From Methylocapsa sp. S129 (GTDB lineage: Bacteria; Pseudomonadota; Alphaproteobacteria; Rhizobiales; Beijerinckiaceae), in assembly GCF_009765995.1 (NCBI RefSeq), contig NZ_LMUI01000011.1, positions 572,824-636,823 on the forward strand: 64,000 nucleotides of DNA. Reading direction: 5' to 3'. The position numbers were made by a program, and so were the translations under genes. Within the stretch, counting starts at the first letter, position 1; each line of letters starts with the position of its first letter. Shown here piece by piece: positions 53,020 to 62,197 of the stretch. The notes below the pieces were generated by a model. The model was given only the letters and a program-made list of their open reading frames with translations, did no database searches and had not been told where the DNA came from.

Positions 53020-53319
53020 CTATGATTGATGCACGATCGACCTGATCGCCCACGAAACCGAAGCCTGTTCGATCACGTCATGCACCGGCGAATCCGCGAG
53101 TTCGCTCATCAGTCGGCGGGCCGAATCTTCGGCCTCAGTTCTACTTTCCCAGATCACCATATCGATCATCCGCCCATTGCGCTCTTCGACCATGATCCGC
53201 TCGACAAAGCCGGGCTGCCGCCTGAGCCACGGATCAACATCGGCATTGGCCGCCACAAAATCCGCGGCGCCAAGCCCGTCCCTAGGCATGAAGGATGTGA
53301 TTTCGATGGCTCTTGTCAT
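53020..53319 (-). CDS. Dimeric alpha-beta barrel (ABM-like) domain protein
   Basis: 99 residues. AIEITSFMPRDGLGAADFVAANADVDPWLRRQPGFVERIMVEE and MIDMVIWESRTEAEDSARRLM fit the ferredoxin-like stress-responsive/ABM fold. No monooxygenase activity can be assigned. It lies 29 bases downstream of the SDR gene on the same strand, so the two are likely co-transcribed. Confidence 0.8.
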   Translation of the reverse strand: MTRAIEITSFMPRDGLGAADFVAANADVDPWLRRQPGFVERIMVEERNGRMIDMVIWESRTEAEDSARRLMSELADSPVHDVIEQASVSWAIRSIVHQS

Positions 53320-53348
53320 AGGCGCTCCTTTTCCTCATAGCGCAACCC

Positions 53349-54101
53349 TCAGATCATGTAGCCGCCGGCGACTTCGATCGTCTGGGCGTTGATCCATCCG
53401 CTTTCCTCGGAAAGCAGCGATGCGATCACGCGGCCAACATCCTCAGGTTCGCCCACCCGGCCGAGCGCCGTCTGCGAGGCGAGGAGCGCGGCGAATTCGG
53501 GATTCTTGTCGAGGGCGCCGTCGGCAAGATCGGTCCGGATGGCGCCGGGCGCGACCGCGTTGACGCGAATGCGCCGTTCGCCGAATTCTTTGGCCATATA
53601 GCGCGTCAGCGCCTCTATGCCGCCCTTGAACGCCGCATAGGGGGCGACGCCCGCCGTCGCGACGCGCACGGTGGCGCTCGACAGATTGACGATGGCGCCG
53701 CCGTCCTTCATCCGCGGCAGCAGCGCCTGGGTCAGGAAGAAGGGACCCTTCAGATGGACGGCCATGAGGCGATCGAACGCGTCGCTCGTCACGTCTTCGA
53801 TCCTGTTGAAGGCGCCGAAGCCGGCATTGTTGACGAGAAAGTCGAAATTGGTGCGGCCCCAATAGCTCGCGAGCGTCTCTCCCACCCGCTCTGCGAAAGC
53901 GGCAAACGTCTCCGCCTTGCCGACATCGAGCGACAGCGCGACAGCCTTGCCTCCCTGGCTTTCGATAGCGTGGACGAGCTCATCGGCGCCGGGCTTGTGG
54001 CTGTTGTAGGTCGCGATGATTCCGATGCCGCGCTTGGCGCATTCCAGCGCCGCCGCCTTGCCGATCCCGCGGCTGCTCCCGGTGATGATGGCGATGGTCA
54101 T
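53349..54101 (-). CDS. Short-chain dehydrogenase/reductase (SDR)
   Basis: 250 residues. Cofactor motif TGSSRGIG (7-14), NNAG at about 90, Ser in NLSSATV, and Tyr/Lys in PYAAFKGG make a complete catalytic set. It ends IEVAGGYMI, the usual SDR C-terminus. The substrate is unknown. It is divergent from the AraC gene and followed by the ABM-like gene, so an AraC-controlled SDR-ABM pair is likely. Confidence 0.94.
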   Translation of the reverse strand: MTIAIITGSSRGIGKAAALECAKRGIGIIATYNSHKPGADELVHAIESQGGKAVALSLDVGKAETFAAFAERVGETLASYWGRTNFDFLVNNAGFGAFNRIEDVTSDAFDRLMAVHLKGPFFLTQALLPRMKDGGAIVNLSSATVRVATAGVAPYAAFKGGIEALTRYMAKEFGERRIRVNAVAPGAIRTDLADGALDKNPEFAALLASQTALGRVGEPEDVGRVIASLLSEESGWINAQTIEVAGGYMI

Positions 54102-54236
54102 GTCTTCTCCTCAGCGTTTTCGATGAGAGGAAACTGCCAGGCGCGCGCATGCGGCGATCCGTCGAAAGCTACTCGCTTCTTGCCTAATTCTGCTTTCGCG
54201 CTTGCGCTTGGGCTGGCGGATGTTCAGGATATCGCC

Positions 54237-55127
54237 ATGGAAACAAGGCTGGAAGAAATGCGCCGCTTGACGGCGCGCGCGGAAAACCGCCGGACTGAAA
54301 CTGGCATTCCGGGCGTCGCCATGGTGCGCGGCGCAATACCGGAGCATCAGCTCGCCGGCGTTTACGAGCCGATGATCAATGTGATCCTGCAAGGCGGGAA
54401 GACGCTGACGATCGGCGACCAGGCGTACCGCTTCGATCCGGCGAGCTATTTCGTGATGTCGATCGACATGCCCGCCACCGGCGCCGTCCATCAGGCGGGT
54501 CCCGATAAACCCTATATCGGCGTGAGCCTGACGCTCGACCCCGCCCGGATCGCCGCGCTGCTGATGGATATTCCCACGCAAAGCTATGTCGAGGGCGAGC
54601 GCGGCGGATATTCGGTTTGCGCCGTCACGCCAGAATTGCTCGACGCCTGGTTGCGGTTGCTGCGCCTGATGGAGCGACCGGCGGATATCGCGGCGCTCGC
54701 GCCCGCCTATGAGCGCGAAATCCTCTATCGCGTGCTACAGGGGCCGCAGGGCTGGATGCTGCGCGACATTGCTGCGCCCGACAGCGCTTTGTCCCGCGTG
54801 CGATCGGCGATCGGCTGGATCAGGAAACATTATGCGGAAGACGTCGAAGTCGAAAAGCTTGCGCGCCTTGTGTCGATGAGCATCTCGGCCTTCCATCGGC
54901 ATTTCAAGGCTGTGACGGCGATGAGCCCGATTCAGTTTCAAAAGCGCATCCGCTTGCTGCAGGCGCGCCAGTTGCTCATTGCGCAATCCGTGAACGCCTC
55001 CGCCGTCGCTTATGAGGTCGGCTACGAAAGCGCGTCCCAGTTCACGCGAGAATACGCCCGCTTCTTCGGGCGCCCGCCGGCGAGAGACGCCGCGCAGATT
55101 CGGGAGAACATGAGGGCGGCGGCCTGA
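54237..55127 (+). CDS. AraC-family transcriptional regulator (AraC_N type)
   Basis: 296 residues. The N-terminal cupin-like AraC_N domain (about 20-165) has GVYEPMINVILQGGKTLTIGD. The C-terminal double helix-turn-helix (about 200-290) includes VEKLARLVSMSISAFHRHFKAVT and ASAVAYEVGYESASQFTREYARFFGRPP. The ATG at 54237 gives METRLEEMRR; earlier in-frame starts overlap the SDR promoter. This subgroup often activates an adjacent divergent SDR or oxidoreductase gene, which is the layout here. Confidence 0.93.
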   Translation: METRLEEMRRLTARAENRRTETGIPGVAMVRGAIPEHQLAGVYEPMINVILQGGKTLTIGDQAYRFDPASYFVMSIDMPATGAVHQAGPDKPYIGVSLTLDPARIAALLMDIPTQSYVEGERGGYSVCAVTPELLDAWLRLLRLMERPADIAALAPAYEREILYRVLQGPQGWMLRDIAAPDSALSRVRSAIGWIRKHYAEDVEVEKLARLVSMSISAFHRHFKAVTAMSPIQFQKRIRLLQARQLLIAQSVNASAVAYEVGYESASQFTREYARFFGRPPARDAAQIRENMRAAA

Positions 55128-55138
55128 GCTGCGAGTAG

Positions 55139-55302
55139 TCGGCGTCAGCGAAATTGAAGGGGCGCCAATATTCCCTCCCCCCTTGTGGGGGAGGGTTAGG
55201 GAGGGGGGTCGCGCCGTCCTAACCAGTGAAGGCGCAATTCCCTTATTCGCTAGGTCTGTGCGACCCCCCATCCCGACCTTCCCCCACAAGGGGGGAAGGG
55301 GA
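55139..55302. repeat. Palindromic repeat element, copy A
   Basis: It begins near GGCGTCAGCG and GGGCGCCAATATTCCCTCC. Two GC-rich hairpins (CCCCCCTTGTGGGGGAGGG and CTTCCCCCACAAGGGGGGAAG) flank a central GTCGCGC...GCGCAATTCC...GTGCGAC segment. The same parts appear inverted in copy B (56902-57059). Confidence 0.85.
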
Positions 55303-55463
55303 AAGCAGGCGCTCTTCGTTTCGATGACGCAGAGGCGACCGGCGGCCCCAATATTCACCGCCGCAACCAGCGCGACAGACCGTAATCTCAGGCCGATCCG
55401 CGCCGACGTCCAGCGGGGGTTGGTTCTGTGATAAGTCGTACGCTCAAGCCGTGGAGAATCCTG

Positions 55464-56114
55464 ATGCGTCGACTGTCGCCTTTGCTCGCCTTGTTGTTTG
55501 TCACTTCCGCGCATGCGGAGACGCTCGACTGCGCCTTGATCAAATCGACTGCGCATCCGCTCGAACTCACGTTCGATTGGACCCATACAGCGGCTGGCAA
55601 GGACCCTCTCGCCGTACCCATGCGCCGACAGATCGACCGCAAGGCCGACGAGACGATCGAATATGAATTTTTTTCGCCCGACAAATTTGTGCGCCGAACG
55701 CTCAATGGCGCCGGCTTCCGGCTGCAAGTCCGCACCGCTGGAGAACCCGAGTCGCAGTCGCGCGTCAGCACCTATTCCATCGACGTGACCAAGGACTATT
55801 TTGCGCTCGGCAAGCCCTTCGATTTCAACGAGATCGTGAAAGGCCCCGACGGCGCAATTATCGCCGACATGAACACGTCGGTTTCGTTCGATGGCGCGGT
55901 CGATGTCGAAGTCGGCGGATGCACTTATCCCCTGACGAAAATCATCGAGTCGAGCCATGGCGTCGTCCGCGGCAAAGCCGGGAGCAATCGCGCCGAAATA
56001 TGGTATTCGCGCGATCTGAAGACCTCTCTTTACACCCGCAACGAAGACGGCGACGGATCCGTCATAGAATTTCGCGCGCGCGACATTTCGACATCGTTCA
56101 AACCGGTCGAATAG
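55464..56114 (+). CDS. Secreted protein of unknown function
   Basis: 216 residues with a signal peptide (MRRLSPLLALLFVTSAHA-ET). The mature protein is a probable beta-rich periplasmic domain with DCALIKSTAHPLELTFDWTH near its start and GGCTYPLTKIIESSHG later. The two Cys (about residues 23 and 156) could pair. The ATG has a GGAGA site; an in-frame GTG at 55428 is less likely. I do not recognise the family, and no neighbours suggest a function. Confidence 0.8.
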   Translation: MRRLSPLLALLFVTSAHAETLDCALIKSTAHPLELTFDWTHTAAGKDPLAVPMRRQIDRKADETIEYEFFSPDKFVRRTLNGAGFRLQVRTAGEPESQSRVSTYSIDVTKDYFALGKPFDFNEIVKGPDGAIIADMNTSVSFDGAVDVEVGGCTYPLTKIIESSHGVVRGKAGSNRAEIWYSRDLKTSLYTRNEDGDGSVIEFRARDISTSFKPVE

Positions 56115-56342
56115 CAGGAAGGCGCCGGGCTTCGTCCGATCGCAGCCCCGAACTCCGGGCAAGAACTTCGTATGGGAATGCCATTCAGGCCAAGGCTTGT
56201 GCCGCTCGGTCCAAGACGGGCGCGTGAGAGTTGATACTTTCGAAAGGCATGAACGCCGCCGAGAACGGCCGCCCCGCCAATTCCTTGCGCCGGCGGCGCT
56301 CGTCATCCCGATCTTCGTTTCCCACCCCCAGGAGCCTCCCCC

Positions 56343-56870
56343 ATGATGGTATTGACGCGCAGGGCCGCATTGGCCGCGATCGCCCTTGCTGCGACTTCGC
56401 TGTTGGCGACGGCCGCTTGCGCCGACTCGGCCGCCGCACTCGCGGACGGCAAAGCCGACGGCGCGCTGACGGTCAACGGCAAGACCACCAAGGTCGCCTT
56501 CGCCTATGCGCGGTCCGTGCCGGGCTTCTTCGACAAAAAGGTCAATGACACCGAGGTGATCGTCAGTGACGTCGCCTTGGACGCCAAGGCTCTGGCGGAC
56601 GAATCCGCGCGCATCAAAATGGCTGCTGCGGGCAAGCTCCATGCGTTCGAGATCACCATCAACGCGGCGGGCGCGCCGATCTCGACCATCTGGCGCCACA
56701 ATGGCTTCAAAGGCCCGACGCCCAGCGGCCTCTCCACCGCCGACGTGTTCACCAAGAATGTCCTCGACGGCAAAGTCGTCGACGGCGGCTACAAGAGCGC
56801 GGCGCCCGCGGAATTCTTCGGCAACACCTACGCCTTCGACGTCACGTTCCGGGCGGCCATCGGACATTGA
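56343..56870 (+). CDS. Secreted protein of unknown function
   Basis: 175 residues with a signal peptide (MMVLTRRAALAAIALAATSLLATAACA). The remainder is a small domain with GALTVNGKTTKVAFAYARSVPGFFD, VIVSDVALDAKALADE and FGNTYAFDVTF, probably all beta. Similar short exported proteins with a TVNGKTTKL-like opening occur in many bacteria without assigned function. An AGGAG ribosome site precedes the first of two ATGs. Confidence 0.8.
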   Translation: MMVLTRRAALAAIALAATSLLATAACADSAAALADGKADGALTVNGKTTKVAFAYARSVPGFFDKKVNDTEVIVSDVALDAKALADESARIKMAAAGKLHAFEITINAAGAPISTIWRHNGFKGPTPSGLSTADVFTKNVLDGKVVDGGYKSAAPAEFFGNTYAFDVTFRAAIGH

Positions 56871-56901
56871 AGCGCAGGGGGGCGGCGGCGCTGGCGCTGT
56901 T

Positions 56902-57059
56902 TCTCCCTCCCCCTTGTGGGGGAGGGCCGGGGGTGGGGGGTCGCACCGGACTATCCGAGATGATAATTGCGCCTCCACTTTGATAGGCCTGCGCGACCCC
57001 GGGCATCTTCCCCCGCAAGGGGGGAGGGAATATTGGCGTCCTTCAATCTGGCTGACGCT
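56902..57059. repeat. Palindromic repeat element, copy B
   Basis: Inverted relative to copy A. It starts TCTCCCTCCCCCTTGTGGGG, passes GGGGTCGCACCGGACTATCC and GCGCGACCCC, and ends AGGGAATATTGGCGTCC then GCTGACGC. The CACCGGACTATCC part is shared with copy C. Confidence 0.85.
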
Positions 57060-57094
57060 GCCCGCTCGCAACGCTCAACAATCAGGAGGAAGCT

Positions 57095-57403
57095 ATGATC
57101 GCTCGAACATGGTGTGGAACGGCAAGCGCCGAAAAGGCCGATGACTATCAGCGTCACTTCACATCGCGCGTCGCGCCGCATCTTAAAGAGCTGGCCGGGC
57201 ACAAAGGCGCTTACCTCTTGCGCCGGCAAGACAAGGGCGAGGTCGAATTTCTCGCCGTGACGCTCTGGGACTCCATCGAAAGCATCCGGGCGTTCGCCGG
57301 GCCAAATCTCGATGTCGCGAATGTCGAGCCGGAGGGCCGCGCCGCCTTGTCGCGCTTCGACGACTTTGCCCGGCATTATGATGTCGCCTACAACGGCGTT
57401 TGA
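57095..57403 (+). CDS. ABM-like (antibiotic biosynthesis monooxygenase fold) small protein
   Basis: 102 residues. IARTWCGTASAEKADDYQRHF and GAYLLRRQDKGEVEFLAVTLWDSIESIRAFAG fit the ABM dimeric barrel. Function is unknown; some relatives act on haem or quinols. A strong AGGAGGA site precedes the ATG. It is followed 52 bases later by the M20 peptidase gene. Confidence 0.85.
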   Translation: MIARTWCGTASAEKADDYQRHFTSRVAPHLKELAGHKGAYLLRRQDKGEVEFLAVTLWDSIESIRAFAGPNLDVANVEPEGRAALSRFDDFARHYDVAYNGV

Positions 57404-57455
57404 AGTTCGCTATGGCGCCGGCGCGCCCTGGCTTTTCGAACGAAGGGAAGAGTTC

Positions 57456-58889
57456 ATGTCCGAAGCGGTCATCGCCCGCCTGCAAGACGATCGGGACGCG
57501 ATCCTGGAGCGGCTGAAAGCGCTGCTGCGTCTGCCGAGCGTCTCGACCGATCCGCAATTTGCCGGGAGCATGAAGGCGGCGCGGGAATTTCTGCTGGCGC
57601 GTCTCAGCGTCCTCGGCCTTCAGAACGTCCAATTGCTCGAAGGCGACACGCCGGGCGAAGGGCAGCCAGCGGTCTATGGCGAGTGGAGCGGCGCGCCGGG
57701 GCGCCCGACCCTCGTCGTCTATGGCCATTACGACGTGCAGCCGGCCGATCCGCTCGAACTCTGGCGCTCGCCGCCGTTCGAGCCGACCGAGCGGGACGGC
57801 CGCCTCTATGCGCGCGGCGCGTCCGACGTGAAGGGCTCGACCACAATCGCGATCGAGACGATCGGCGCCTTCCTCGCCGTCTCTGGCGCATGCCCCGTCA
57901 ACGTCAAGCTGTTCCTCGAAGGCGAGGAGGAATGCGGCAGTCCGAGCCTGCGCGGCATCGTGCGCCGCCATCGCGACAAGCTCACGGCGGACGCTCTGCT
58001 CTCGGCGGACGGCGGGCGCGCCAGCACGACGATCCCGACGGTTGGCGTCGGCGGGCGCGGCATGGCGGCGCTCGAATTCACATTGCGCACCGCCGCCAAG
58101 GACGGCCATTCCGGCAGCTTCGGCGGCGCGGCGCGCAACGCTTTGCATGAGATGGCGGCCCTCATCGCGAGCCTGCACGATCGGGACGGGCGCATCGCGG
58201 TGGCCGACTTCGGCGACGACGCGACGCCGATCAGCGCGGCGATGCGCGCGGCGGCGGCGGCGCTGCCGCTCGGTGAAGCCGATTTCTACGGCCGCATCGG
58301 CGGAACGGCCTGGGGCGACCCCGCCTATACCGCGCGCGAGCGCGTCACCTTGCGCCCGACGATCGAAGTCAACGGTCTATGGGGCGGCTATACCGGCGCC
58401 GGAACCAAGACGGTTCTTCCGTCCGAGGCGCATGCGAAAATCACGATGCGCCTTGCGCCCGGCATGGACCCAGCGCGCGCGCGCCAGCGCCTCGTCGACC
58501 ACCTCGAGCGGCATACGCCTCCAGGGGTCGCGCTCTCGATCGCGCCCGACCAAGGGGGCGTCCCGGCCCCGACCTTGCCCGACGATCATCCGCTGCTCGC
58601 CGCCGCCTTGCGCGTGCAGCAGCGCTTGCATGGGCGGCCCGCCGTGCCGGCGCGCATGGGCGGAACGGTGCCGATCACGGCCATTTTTCGCGACATGCTC
58701 GGCATGGATTCGCTCACCTATGGATTGGCGATGCCCGACGAAGACGTCCATGCGCCCAATGAATTCTTCCGTCTGTCGTCGCTCGACGAGGGATTGCGAA
58801 GCTGGCCGATGCTGCTGAGCGAACTCGGCGCCCTGAGCGCCTCTGACTTCGCCCCGTTCCGCCATCCCGCCGCGCCCGTCAATTTATGA
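57456..58889 (+). CDS. M20 family dipeptidase/peptidase
   Basis: 477 residues. Two-zinc site residues are His in YGHYDVQPADP, bridging Asp in RGASDVKGS, catalytic Glu-Glu in LEGEEECGS, Asp in LLSADGG and His in DEDVHAPNEFF. The insertion dimerisation domain includes GVGGRGMAALEFTLRTAAKDGHSGSFGG. This matches the M20 dipeptidase group (CNDP/PepV-like). The start MSEAVIARLQ at 57456 has a GGGAAGAG site. It hydrolyses dipeptides or N-acyl amino acids in the cytosol. Confidence 0.94.
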   Translation: MSEAVIARLQDDRDAILERLKALLRLPSVSTDPQFAGSMKAAREFLLARLSVLGLQNVQLLEGDTPGEGQPAVYGEWSGAPGRPTLVVYGHYDVQPADPLELWRSPPFEPTERDGRLYARGASDVKGSTTIAIETIGAFLAVSGACPVNVKLFLEGEEECGSPSLRGIVRRHRDKLTADALLSADGGRASTTIPTVGVGGRGMAALEFTLRTAAKDGHSGSFGGAARNALHEMAALIASLHDRDGRIAVADFGDDATPISAAMRAAAAALPLGEADFYGRIGGTAWGDPAYTARERVTLRPTIEVNGLWGGYTGAGTKTVLPSEAHAKITMRLAPGMDPARARQRLVDHLERHTPPGVALSIAPDQGGVPAPTLPDDHPLLAAALRVQQRLHGRPAVPARMGGTVPITAIFRDMLGMDSLTYGLAMPDEDVHAPNEFFRLSSLDEGLRSWPMLLSELGALSASDFAPFRHPAAPVNL

Positions 58890-59011
58890 CACGGTAAGAC
58901 TAGGTCGAATACTTCTGGGAGTCGGCCGGCGCGTCGGGTCCGGTCCCCATAAGGGCCTCTTGCGCCGCGGCGCCGAAATTGCGACGGCGGCGTAAGGCGA
59001 TCGAGGTGAAC

Positions 59012-60268
59012 ATGAAGGTTCTGATTCTGGGCAGCGGCGTGATCGGCGTCACGACCGCTTATTATCTCGCCAAGGCGGGGCATGAGGTGACGGTTCTCGA
59101 CCGTCAGCCGGGCCCCGGCCTGGAGACGAGTTTCGCCAACGCCGGCGAGATTTCGCCTGGCTACGCCTCGCCCTGGGCCGGGCCGGGCATTCCGCAGAAG
59201 GCGCTGCGCTGGCTGATGATGAAGCACGCGCCGCTCGTCCTGCGCCCGCGCCCCGATCCGGCGATGGCGGCCTGGCTTTTGAGCACGCTGCGCAATTGCA
59301 CCGCCGCGCGCTACAAGGTCAACAAAGGCCGCATGGTGCGTCTGGCCGAATACAGCCGCGAGAAACTGATCGAACTGCGCGCCGCGACGGGCATTCGATA
59401 TGACGAACGCATGCAGGGCACGCTGCAATTGTTCCGCTACCAGAAGCAGCTCGACGGCATTGGCAAGGACGTTGCGGTGCTGCGCGAAGACGGCGTGCCG
59501 TTCGAAGTGCTCGACGCGGACGGCTGCATTGGCGCCGAGCCGGCGCTGGCGCGCGTGCGTGGCCTGATCGCCGGCGGGTTGCGGCTGCCCAATGACGAGA
59601 CCGGCGATTGCTTCAAATTCACCAACGCGCTCGCCGCGCTCGCCGAAGGCCTCGGCGTCCGCTTCCGCTATGGCGTCGCGATCAAGGGATTCAAGGCAAG
59701 CGGCGCGCGGATCGAGGGCGTCGAGACCTCAGCCGAAACCTTCGCGGCCGACGCCTATGTCGCCGCGCTCGGCAGCTATACGCCCGGCCTCGTCAGGCCG
59801 CTCGGCCTGCGCGTGCCGGTCTATCCGATCAAGGGCTATTCGATCACCGTGCCGATCGTCGCCGCCGAGCGCGCGCCGGTCTCCACCATCATGGACGAAA
59901 CCTACAAGATCGCGATCACGCGGCTCGGCGACCGCATCCGCGTCGGCGGCATGGCCGAAGTCTCAGGCTTCAGCGCCGACCTGCCGGCGGCGCGGCGCGC
60001 GACGCTTGAGACCTCGGTGAGCGACCTCTTTCCCGAAAGCGGCGATCTCAAAGCCGCGACCTACTGGACGGGCTTGCGGCCGATGACGCCCGACGGCACG
60101 CCGGTGATCGGCCGCACGCCTTATCCCAATCTCTTCCTCAATACCGGCCACGGCACGCTCGGCTGGACGATGGCCTGCGGCTCCGGCCGCATTCTCGCCG
60201 ACATGATCGGCGGCGCGCTGCCGGAGATCGCGACGGACGATCTCGGGCTCGGGCGCTACGCGGGATAA
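59012..60268 (+). CDS. dadA: D-amino acid dehydrogenase small subunit
   Basis: 418 residues. The FAD-binding start is [32 protein letters not shown], then the DadA-typical [26 protein letters not shown], and the C-terminal [41 protein letters not shown]. It oxidises D-amino acids such as D-alanine to keto acids at the membrane. No alanine racemase gene (dadX) follows here. The ATG at 59012 has a GAGGTGA site. Confidence 0.96.
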   Translation: MKVLILGSGVIGVTTAYYLAKAGHEVTVLDRQPGPGLETSFANAGEISPGYASPWAGPGIPQKALRWLMMKHAPLVLRPRPDPAMAAWLLSTLRNCTAARYKVNKGRMVRLAEYSREKLIELRAATGIRYDERMQGTLQLFRYQKQLDGIGKDVAVLREDGVPFEVLDADGCIGAEPALARVRGLIAGGLRLPNDETGDCFKFTNALAALAEGLGVRFRYGVAIKGFKASGARIEGVETSAETFAADAYVAALGSYTPGLVRPLGLRVPVYPIKGYSITVPIVAAERAPVSTIMDETYKIAITRLGDRIRVGGMAEVSGFSADLPAARRATLETSVSDLFPESGDLKAATYWTGLRPMTPDGTPVIGRTPYPNLFLNTGHGTLGWTMACGSGRILADMIGGALPEIATDDLGLGRYAG

Positions 60269-60492
60269 TGGCGAAAGAGAATTGTGGTCCGGCACTGTCG
60301 CCGTAGCCTCTTGATCGCCTGAACGGGCGACGGCGCACCGGCTAATGGGTGTCCTGTAATAGCCTGATCCCAAAGCGCCGTCAGAAGCGCCATTCAAGAG
60401 ATCGCGAACCTCAACACGGCGCGCCTTGTTCCACCGTCATGCGGCTGGCATAAGCGGGCGGCGCGCTTAATCGGAGATAATCGGAGAGGTCC

Positions 60493-60783
60493 ATGAAGCT
60501 TCGTCTCGCATCCGTCCTCGTCGCCGCCTTGGTCGCGCCGCCCGCCATGGCGCAGGATCTCGATTTCTCCAAGATCACATGCGGGCAATTCCTTTCGTCC
60601 CCCAAGGATCAGGTCGGCACCATCCTGGTGTGGCTGGAAGGCTTCTACACCGCGAAAAACGCGCCGCCGATCATGTATCAGGACAAGACGGTGAAGGACG
60701 CCAAGGCCCTCGACGATTATTGCAACGCGCATCAGGAGGACGGCATCATTAAGGCCGCCGATACCGTCATGCCGGTCAAATAG
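60493..60783 (+). CDS. HdeA/HdeB-family periplasmic acid-stress chaperone-like protein
   Basis: 96 residues with a signal peptide ending AMA-QD. ITCGQFLSSPKDQVGTILVWLEGFYTAK and LDDYCNAHQEDGIIKAA give the two conserved Cys of HdeA (about residues 30 and 77) that form a disulfide. HdeA proteins bind unfolded periplasmic proteins at low pH. It is convergent with hisC, 22 bases apart. Confidence 0.87.
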   Translation: MKLRLASVLVAALVAPPAMAQDLDFSKITCGQFLSSPKDQVGTILVWLEGFYTAKNAPPIMYQDKTVKDAKALDDYCNAHQEDGIIKAADTVMPVK

Positions 60784-60805
60784 GGCGACCCGCCGCGCAC
60801 AATTC

Positions 60806-61879
60806 TCATGTCTTGGGCGCGGCTTGCAAGATGTCCGACAATGCCGAAAGCAACCGGCCGAGCTGCGTGTCGTCGCCAACCGTGATGCGCAGGAAGGGCG
60901 AGATGCGCGGCCCGGCGAAATGGCGCACCAGCACCGCGCGTTGGCGCAAGGCGGCCGCGAGTTCCGCGCCGTCGCGATCGGGATGGCTCGCGAACACAAA
61001 ATTGGCCGAGGACGGCAGCACGGCGAATCCGAGGCGGGCGAGCCCCGCGCTCAGCCGCGCGCGGCTTTCGATCACCGCCGCCCGGCTCTGCTGAAAGAAG
61101 GCCTCGTCCTTGATGGATGCGATGGCGCCGGCCTGGGCGGGACGCCCGAGCGGATAGGAGTTGAAACTGTCCTTGACCCGATTCAACGCCTCGATCAGGC
61201 CGGAATCGCCGATCGCATAGCCGACGCGCAGGCCCGCCAGCGCGCGCGATTTGGACATGGTTTGCACGACCAGCAGATTCGGATGCGAAGCGACCAGCGG
61301 AATCGCGGTCTCGGCGCCGAAATCCACATAGGCTTCGTCGATCACGACCGGCTGGTCGGGATGTTCGTCGAGCAGAGCCTTGATGTCCGCGCGCGTCAGC
61401 GCCATGCCGGTCGGCGCATTCGGATTGGCCAGGATGATCGCGCCGGCCGGACGGCGATAATCGGCAATGCGCACGCGCATCGATTCGTCGAGCGGCGCGG
61501 TCTGATGCGCGATGCCGAACAGGCGGCAATAGACGGGGTAGAAGCTGTAGGTAATGTCGGGGAACAGCAGCGGCGCCTCGTGCTTGAGCAGAGCCGCGAA
61601 GGCATGCGCCAGAACCTCGTCCGAGCCATTGCCGACAAAGACCTGCTCGGGCCCGACCTTATGGTAAGCGGCGAGAGTCTCGCGCAAGGCGGTCGCGCGC
61701 GGGTCGGGATAGAGGCGCAATGTGCCAGCCGCCTCGGCGCGAATGGCCTCCAACGCCTGAGGCGAGGGGCCGATCGGGCTCTCGTTGGTGTTGAGCTTGG
61801 TCAAATCCGCCATGCGCGGTTGCTCGCCCGGCGTATAGGGCTCGAGATCGTGCGCCAGGTTGCTCCAGAAACGGTTCAT
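60806..61879 (-). CDS. hisC: Histidinol-phosphate aminotransferase
   Basis: 357 residues, PLP fold-type I. The start TKLNTNESPIGPSP and the PLP region PNAPTGMALTR, VVIDEAYVDF and the Schiff-base Lys in TMSKSRALAGLRVGYA are typical. It converts imidazole-acetol phosphate and glutamate to histidinol phosphate. Many alphaproteobacteria carry several HisC-like genes, and relatives also act on aromatic amino acids. No other his gene is in the window. Confidence 0.93.
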   Translation of the reverse strand: MNRFWSNLAHDLEPYTPGEQPRMADLTKLNTNESPIGPSPQALEAIRAEAAGTLRLYPDPRATALRETLAAYHKVGPEQVFVGNGSDEVLAHAFAALLKHEAPLLFPDITYSFYPVYCRLFGIAHQTAPLDESMRVRIADYRRPAGAIILANPNAPTGMALTRADIKALLDEHPDQPVVIDEAYVDFGAETAIPLVASHPNLLVVQTMSKSRALAGLRVGYAIGDSGLIEALNRVKDSFNSYPLGRPAQAGAIASIKDEAFFQQSRAAVIESRARLSAGLARLGFAVLPSSANFVFASHPDRDGAELAAALRQRAVLVRHFAGPRISPFLRITVGDDTQLGRLLSALSDILQAAPKT

Positions 61880-61931
61880 CGGTGCTGTCCAGGGTTAAAG
61901 TGCGGCAATGCGCTAGCGGTCTGCGTTGTTC

Positions 61932-62122
61932 CTGCCTCTCCCTTATGGGGGAGGGTTGGGGTGGGGGCGCACCGGACTATCCAAAAAATAGTGGCGCTTC
62001 AATCTGATAGGTCCGCCAACCGTTCCCCCACCCCTGGCCCCTCCCCGCAAACGCGGAGAGGGGACGCGCCAAGATTTCCCCTCCCCGCGTTTGCGGGGAG
62101 GGGCCAGGGGTGGGGCCGCGCG
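61932..62122. repeat. Palindromic repeat element, copy C (composite)
   Basis: The left part has CTCCCTTATGGGGGAGGG, the shared CACCGGACTATCC and GCGCTTCAATCTGATAGG. The right part is the CCCCTCCCCGC-based double hairpin also seen at 51481-51588. It lies between the divergent hisC and lysE-type genes. Confidence 0.85.
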
Positions 62123-62197
62123 TGCTCAGAGACCGGAATCATGCTACCTTGGCGCGGCGCCGCACGGCCCGATGGCGCGCAATGACGAGGTCGATTG

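Noticed and set aside
54741-57071. Very long minus-strand open frame across the AraC gene, repeats and secreted-protein genes
   Set aside because: It runs antisense through well-supported genes and palindromic repeats, with Arg/Gly-rich low-complexity translation. It is a GC-rich shadow.
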